DNA of 8,679 bases from an uncultured Prevotella sp. (GTDB lineage: Bacteria; Bacteroidota; Bacteroidia; Bacteroidales; Bacteroidaceae). The stretch lies in the NCBI GenBank assembly GCA_900770845.1, contig CAAGLS010000018.1, positions 1 to 8,679 on the forward strand. Direction: 5' to 3'. Below are positions 4,876-8,679 of the stretch, piece by piece; positions within the stretch are counted from its first letter, which is position 1; every line of letters starts with the position of its first letter. A program made the position numbers and the translations under genes. The notes beneath the pieces are model-generated. The model ran no database searches. It was not told the origin of the DNA and worked only from the letters and a program-made list of their open reading frames with translations.

Positions 4876-7677
4876 TCAATACCATTGCACGGCATTGCTG
4901 TAGCCGCTGCGTTTGTCGTATTTCAGTGCGTCGGTGAGCGTTGAGGCATTGGCGCGGAATGAGAAGTTGTAGCTCGTGTAGGGCTTCAGCACCACCGAGC
5001 AGCTCATGTTGAAACAGTGGAGGTCGCGCTGCAGGGAGGCTGTTGTCATGGAGAGGTCGTGGTTCTCGAAGTCGTAGCCCGAAGAGAACGAGATGTTCCA
5101 TCCATCGGCAATGCGGATGTTGCCGCTCACGTTGAGTGTCTGCGTGAACTTGTAGGGATAGCGCATGCGCTTGGTGTTGAATTTGCCTTGGGGGTTCTCG
5201 CGCATGGTGATGCCGTAGCCGAACGTCAGCGACCAAGGCATGGAGAAGCGCATGTAGCCGTCGTCGTCGGTCTCGGCCTTGCTTCCCGCTGACTTTTTCT
5301 TTGCTCCGCGCTGTCCTTTTATCATGTCGTCGTCGACGTTGCTTTCGATGTTGGTGTCCACTCCCTCCTCACCGTCGTCGTTGTTGGCATTGTCCCTGCC
5401 GTCCTCGTCGCCGTGGCCAAACCATTTCTTGATTTTGTCGGGGGTCAGCGTGAACGAAATGTTCTGGCTCATGCCCTGGAAGCGGCCGAATCGGCCATAG
5501 CCGTACTCCGTGTGGTTGCCCACGTAGGGATGGCCGTTCTTGTCGAGCTCGTAGGCGTAGGTGGCGAACACGGCGTCGAGGTTGAACGTGTAGTTCTTCC
5601 ACCACTTCAGTCGCAGGTGGGTGCTGAGGTCGCTCCAGCGGTGGTAGTCGGCAAACATGTTGTAGCTCATGCTGGCTCCAAGCTCGTCGATGATGCTTAT
5701 CTTCTTGATGCCCGTGGAGTCTTTGTCGCTCCTCACCTTCATCTCGATGTTGTTGCTCACCGAGAAGGATACGCTTCCCGTGCGTCCGCGTCCCGGCACG
5801 CCGTAGAGTCCACTGCGGTAGGGTGAGTATTCCACCAACTCCACAGAGCCGTCGCTGTTGGTGCGCTGGTAGGTCTCGTAGTATCGGCTGCCACAGTCGG
5901 GCGCGTAGGAGAAGCTCACGGTGGGCGTGAAGACGTGGCGCACGGCCTGTATCTTGTCGCCGAAGATTTTGCGGTTGGGGATGAACATGCCGTAGATCTT
6001 CGTGCTGGCGGAGACGGAGGCGTTCCAGTTGTAGACGTTGTAGAAGCCGAACGTGGTGTCGGCCACCGTGGTCTGCGAGGCCTCGTCCCACGATAGGCTC
6101 TCTTTCTTGAGGTACATGCGGTCGGTGAGGCTCAGGCCGAGCGTCATGTTGATGTATTTGGCCAGTGTGAAGTTGCCGTTGACGGGAATGTTGTGCTGGA
6201 ATCCGTTGCGCCATTCCTTGGCCAGGTTGCTGTGGAGGATGTGGCTTTCGGTGGTGGTGATGGAGTTTGACAGTTGCCCCGTATAGCTCATTGAGATCTT
6301 CTCATACCACCGTTCCCTGCCCACCATCTGCCGGCGGCGGAAGGGGTAGAAGCGCGATATGTTGATGTTGAGGTCGGGCAGCGTCATGCTCAGTTCGTTG
6401 GTCCTCATGTTTTGCGAGAGGTTGGCCGAGGAGCTGAGGGTCATGCCGATGCTGGAGAAGCCCGTGCTCCAGCTCACCGACGAGGTGCGTGTGCTCTGCG
6501 TCATGGTCTGCGGGTTGTACATGCTGTTGAGGTTGTTGCGCTCATAGCTTTCCGATGCGAAGTTGACGCTTGCCGAGAGGGTGGAGAAGGGGTTGGCCTT
6601 GGAGTCTTGCCTGTGGCTCCACTGCACCTTGAAGCTCTCCTGCTTGGTGTAGTCGGGCATGCCTTTGTCGCCGGTCTTGGTGTTCTGGTAGCTGAAGTAT
6701 ACCGAGCCGTTGTATTTGTAGCGTTTGTTGTAGTTGGAGGCCGCCGAGATGCCCCACGATCCTTTGGTGTAGATTTCGCCCAAGAGCTTGAGGTCCCACT
6801 TGTCGCTCATGGCAAAGTAGTAGCCTCCGTCGCGGAGGTAGAATCCTCGGTCGTTCTCGTCGCCGTAGGTGGGCATGATGAATCCCGAGGAATAATGCTT
6901 TGTGAAGGGGAAGAAGCCGTAGGGGATGGCCAATGGCAGCGGCACGTCGGCCACAACGAGGTAGGCAGGGCCGAACACCACGTCCTTGTTGGGGCGCACC
7001 TTGGCGCGGCTCAGGGCGATGTAGAAGTCGGGGTCGGGCTTGTCGCAGGTAGTGTAGCGGCCATGCTGCAGGTAGATGTCGCCATTGTCCATGCGTTTCG
7101 AGAGCCGGCTGGTGATGTAGCCTTCCTCCTGCTGTGTGGCCACGTTGTTGATGAGGCCTTTCTTGGTCTTGAAGTTGAAGGCCATGGTGTCGCTCTCGTA
7201 GGAGTCGGAACCCATCTTGAACACTGGTGTGCCGGAGAGCTTTTTCTTCGCAGTGTCCATTGCCCCGGTGGCGTGTACGATGCTGCTGTCGAGATTGAGC
7301 CTCACCTTCTCGCTCTCCAAGTCCATGCCCTCGTATTTCACGTTGGCCTTGCCGTAGAGATGGGCCAGTTTGGAGCTGGCGTCATACACCAGTGAGTCGT
7401 TGGCCGAGTAGTTGACGGGTGCCTCGATGCTGTTTTTCTTTGTCCTGTTGAGTGAGTCGAGGTGGATGGAGTCGTCTATAGCCTTGTTGTGTCGCCATAC
7501 AGCCAACTCCAACGAATCCATCTTCGTGGTGTCGTTGGGGTTGTTGCCGATGGAGTCGGAGTCACTCACGGTCACGGTGTTTTTCCTTACGTGGCGTTTC
7601 TGCGGCGACAACATGTTGCCTGCCACGACAAACGCCGTGGCAGCCAGGAGAATCATTATGAAGGCGAAGCGTCTCAT
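4876..7677 (-). CDS. lptD: LPS-assembly outer membrane protein LptD (Bacteroidota type)
   Basis: LptD is the outer-membrane barrel that receives LPS from the periplasmic Lpt bridge and inserts it in the outer leaflet. The 933-residue length suits the Bacteroidota form. Residues 1-20 are a signal peptide (MRRFAFIMILLAATAFVVAG) with no lipobox. A polar linker follows to about 85, then an OstA/LptA-like beta-jellyroll about 90-245 (LVYDASSKLAHLYGKANVKY; YTTCDKPDPDFYI). Next is a long barrel from about 250 to the end (PYGFFPFTKHYSSGFIMPTY; RHVFTPTVSFSYAPD at 580-594), closing in an aromatic-ended strand (VQWY). A charged loop spans about 752-807. The four cysteines are C211, C595, C888 and C893. 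The ATG at 7677 is chosen because it gives the complete basic-hydrophobic signal peptide. The HD gene lies 67 bp upstream on the same strand. No clear terminator is seen downstream. Confidence 0.92.
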   Translation of the reverse strand: MRRFAFIMILLAATAFVVAGNMLSPQKRHVRKNTVTVSDSDSIGNNPNDTTKMDSLELAVWRHNKAIDDSIHLDSLNRTKKNSIEAPVNYSANDSLVYDASSKLAHLYGKANVKYEGMDLESEKVRLNLDSSIVHATGAMDTAKKKLSGTPVFKMGSDSYESDTMAFNFKTKKGLINNVATQQEEGYITSRLSKRMDNGDIYLQHGRYTTCDKPDPDFYIALSRAKVRPNKDVVFGPAYLVVADVPLPLAIPYGFFPFTKHYSSGFIMPTYGDENDRGFYLRDGGYYFAMSDKWDLKLLGEIYTKGSWGISAASNYNKRYKYNGSVYFSYQNTKTGDKGMPDYTKQESFKVQWSHRQDSKANPFSTLSASVNFASESYERNNLNSMYNPQTMTQSTRTSSVSWSTGFSSIGMTLSSSANLSQNMRTNELSMTLPDLNINISRFYPFRRRQMVGRERWYEKISMSYTGQLSNSITTTESHILHSNLAKEWRNGFQHNIPVNGNFTLAKYINMTLGLSLTDRMYLKKESLSWDEASQTTVADTTFGFYNVYNWNASVSASTKIYGMFIPNRKIFGDKIQAVRHVFTPTVSFSYAPDCGSRYYETYQRTNSDGSVELVEYSPYRSGLYGVPGRGRTGSVSFSVSNNIEMKVRSDKDSTGIKKISIIDELGASMSYNMFADYHRWSDLSTHLRLKWWKNYTFNLDAVFATYAYELDKNGHPYVGNHTEYGYGRFGRFQGMSQNISFTLTPDKIKKWFGHGDEDGRDNANNDDGEEGVDTNIESNVDDDMIKGQRGAKKKSAGSKAETDDDGYMRFSMPWSLTFGYGITMRENPQGKFNTKRMRYPYKFTQTLNVSGNIRIADGWNISFSSGYDFENHDLSMTTASLQRDLHCFNMSCSVVLKPYTSYNFSFRANASTLTDALKYDKRSGYSNAVQWY

Positions 7678-7684
7678 TAAAGTG

Positions 7685-7692
7685 CAAAGTTA
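7685..7692 (-). promoter_or_regulatory. Candidate -7 element immediately upstream of lptD
   Basis: TAACTTTG matches the Bacteroidota -7 consensus TAnnTTTG and ends only 7 nt before the lptD ATG. No TTTG is found 19-21 nt upstream, where the sequence is GGGATTCC-like. If used, transcription would start at or next to the ATG, giving a nearly leaderless mRNA. It may be a chance match. Confidence 0.4.
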
Positions 7693-7744
7693 CAAAAAAG
7701 TTGATAGGAATCCCGTGGGTGAGGGCTTTTTGTGGATGGCGGAT

Positions 7745-8299
7745 TCATTTTTTAACGTTTTCGGGTTCAAAGATGAGCGTCCATTCCTTGAACCTTTCGG
7801 CCCCCTCGGAACCGAACTTTGCAATGCTTCTGAGCGCGTGTCCATAGTCTTTCTCGCGTTCCGGGTGGGTCTTGCTGTAGAATTTGTCGGCATAGCAGAT
7901 GAGCTTCTCCTCCATGGTCTCGGGCAGGAAGTCCTGATGGGGCAGGGGGAGGTTCTGTCTTACAATCTCCTCCTTGGTGAGTCCTGCCCCTGTGTGGCGC
8001 TCACAAACGCGGGCATGGGCCTCAAAGCCTTCTTCGCGCAGCATGGCGGCGCCGATGCGTCCATGGCAGATGTAGGGTTCGGTGCCGAAGCAGGCTATGC
8101 CGGGGGCATTGCAGCGGCAGATGCCAATGTCGTGAAGCATGGCGGCCTCCTCGATGAATCTGCGGTCCATGCCCAATTCAGGGTGGGCGTCGCAAATCTT
8201 CAGCGCGCGCTGGCACACCAGTCGGCTGTGGGTCAGGAGAATGTAGCGCAGTTGGTTGTCGTCGGGATAATACCGGTCGATGATTCTCTGATAATCCAT
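7745..8299 (-). CDS. HD (HDIG) domain protein, putative metal-dependent phosphohydrolase
   Basis: This 184-residue protein carries a full set of HD-superfamily metal ligands: H24 (THSRLV), H56-D57 in HDIG at 56-59, then H79 (ICHGRIG), H102 (ERHTG) and D138 (CYADKFYSK). The H...HD...H...H...D spacing resembles small stand-alone HDIG proteins with a YqeK-like layout, which act on nucleotides or phosphoesters; the actual substrate cannot be read from sequence. A Cys-rich patch (CRCNAPGIAC, 61-70) follows the HDIG motif. No signal peptide or membrane segment is seen, so it should be cytoplasmic. The ATG at 8299 lies about 30 nt after a good promoter in an A-rich leader, the usual Bacteroidota arrangement. 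The stop is 67 bp before lptD, so co-transcription is possible. Confidence 0.88.
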   Translation of the reverse strand: MDYQRIIDRYYPDDNQLRYILLTHSRLVCQRALKICDAHPELGMDRRFIEEAAMLHDIGICRCNAPGIACFGTEPYICHGRIGAAMLREEGFEAHARVCERHTGAGLTKEEIVRQNLPLPHQDFLPETMEEKLICYADKFYSKTHPEREKDYGHALRSIAKFGSEGAERFKEWTLIFEPENVKK

Positions 8300-8331
8300 C
8301 TCTGTTTTGTATCTTGTTCTATTTCAGTCTG

Positions 8332-8362
8332 CAAAGGTACGACTAATATAAAAGAAGACAAA
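8332..8362 (-). promoter_or_regulatory. Bacteroidota-type promoter of the HD-domain gene
   Basis: On the - strand, TTTG (8362-8359), a 19-nt spacer and TACCTTTG (8339-8332) match the -33/-7 consensus and have the same spacer length and -7 sequence as the tRNA-Arg promoter. The ATG is 32 nt past the -7 box, giving an estimated 5' leader of about 25 nt, A-rich and without a Shine-Dalgarno sequence. It may also drive lptD. Confidence 0.85.
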
Positions 8363-8679
8363 GCAAAAGGAGAAAAAGTTGTCGCCCTCGGCTGGGAGGC
8401 CGTTTGCCTGTTAGTTGCCAACAGACAGATGAGGGTGGGCAGCCCCCTGCTGTGGATGCCCGTTTTCGAGTACGTCTTTGGGCGATAGGATTCTTTCGTC
8501 AGGGGGGACTTCAAGAGGCGGCCTCTCTCTAACCCCGGGCAAGCGTAGAGCAGCCCTGGTGGGGACATCGGCAATGGACAGGGCTCAGCGCCTCGCAGAC
8601 GCGCGAAGTACGCAGTGGGCACTGACCAGCTATGGTTGTCTTGCCGTTGGTTCCTCCACACCGTTCATGCTTCGCGCTT
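8363..8679. other. Gene-poor GC-rich upstream region with small inverted repeats
   Basis: No convincing gene is seen. There are several small inverted repeats: GCAG/CTGC around CCCC (8439-8450), AGAGGC-G-GCCTCT (8514-8526), and AGCCCTG/CAGGGCT separated by 20 nt (8552-8558 with 8579-8585), near an ACCCCGGGC run at 8532-8540. The style resembles interspersed intergenic repeats common in Bacteroidales, but there is no second copy in this window to prove it. A long - strand open frame here runs into the HD gene and is Arg/Pro/Ser/Leu-rich, as non-coding GC-rich DNA often reads. Confidence 0.5.

Noticed and set aside
5369..6214. 281-codon open frame on the - strand
   Set aside because: It lies inside lptD in another frame, with Arg/His/Gln-rich composition typical of an out-of-frame read.
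6412..7395. 327-codon open frame on the + strand
   Set aside because: It is fully antisense to lptD, is Val/Ala/Glu/His-rich shadow sequence, and has no domain pattern or promoter.
7412..8488. 358-codon open frame on the + strand
   Set aside because: It is antisense across the lptD start, the intergenic gap, the HD gene and its promoter; the HD protein on the opposite strand has clear catalytic motifs.
8233..8661. 142-codon open frame on the - strand overlapping the HD start
   Set aside because: It crosses the HD promoter and start, has low-complexity Arg/Pro/Ser/Leu composition, and shows no recognisable domain.

Overview
The window looks like a chromosomal segment of a Bacteroidales bacterium, most likely Prevotella or a close relative. 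The evidence is a giant fibronectin/adhesin-type protein ending in a type IX secretion (T9SS) sorting tail, a Bacteroidota-style LptD, and promoters of the Bacteroidota form TTTG-N19-TACCTTTG in place of the sigma70 -35/-10 pattern. No Shine-Dalgarno sequences are seen before the two complete genes. The genus is an inference from protein style, not a measured match.

Layout. (1) Bases 1-3945, + strand: the 3' part of a very large secreted modular protein whose reading frame is open to the left edge. It holds a propeller-like start, five FN3-like units, three cleaved-adhesin / choice-of-anchor-type beta-sandwiches, a CARDB-like domain and a short T9SS tail. (2) Bases 3946-4504: intergenic, with a strong terminator, a 36/37-bp imperfect direct repeat that copies part of that terminator, a perfect 16-bp hairpin about 150 bp further on, and the terminator of the convergent tRNA. 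(3) Bases 4505-4625, - strand: a self-contained tRNA-Arg(CCG) unit with its own promoter and terminator. (4) Bases 4626-4875: intergenic, occupied by a 204-bp segment bounded by perfect 16-bp inverted repeats, which could be a small non-autonomous element. (5) Bases 4876-7677, - strand: lptD, the outer-membrane LPS translocon barrel. (6) Bases 7745-8299, - strand: a small HDIG/HD-domain protein with its own promoter. (7) Bases 8363-8679: GC-rich, gene-poor sequence with small inverted repeats.

Working together: the HD protein and lptD are read in the same leftward direction with a 67-bp gap, so they may be co-transcribed from the promoter at 8332-8362, although lptD also has its own -7-like motif right at its start codon. 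The large FN3 protein is convergent with them and belongs to cell-surface or secreted functions. LptD and T9SS cargo are linked only broadly: in several Bacteroidota, T9SS substrates are anchored to A-LPS on the outer membrane, whose LPS LptD inserts. No defence system, phage, complete IS, integron or CRISPR array is visible. The most unusual items are the inverted-repeat-bounded segment, an A19-U56 replacement of the usual G19-C56 pair in the tRNA, the internal module duplication of the surface protein, and a charged loop in LptD. I do not see a convincing new multi-gene system here.
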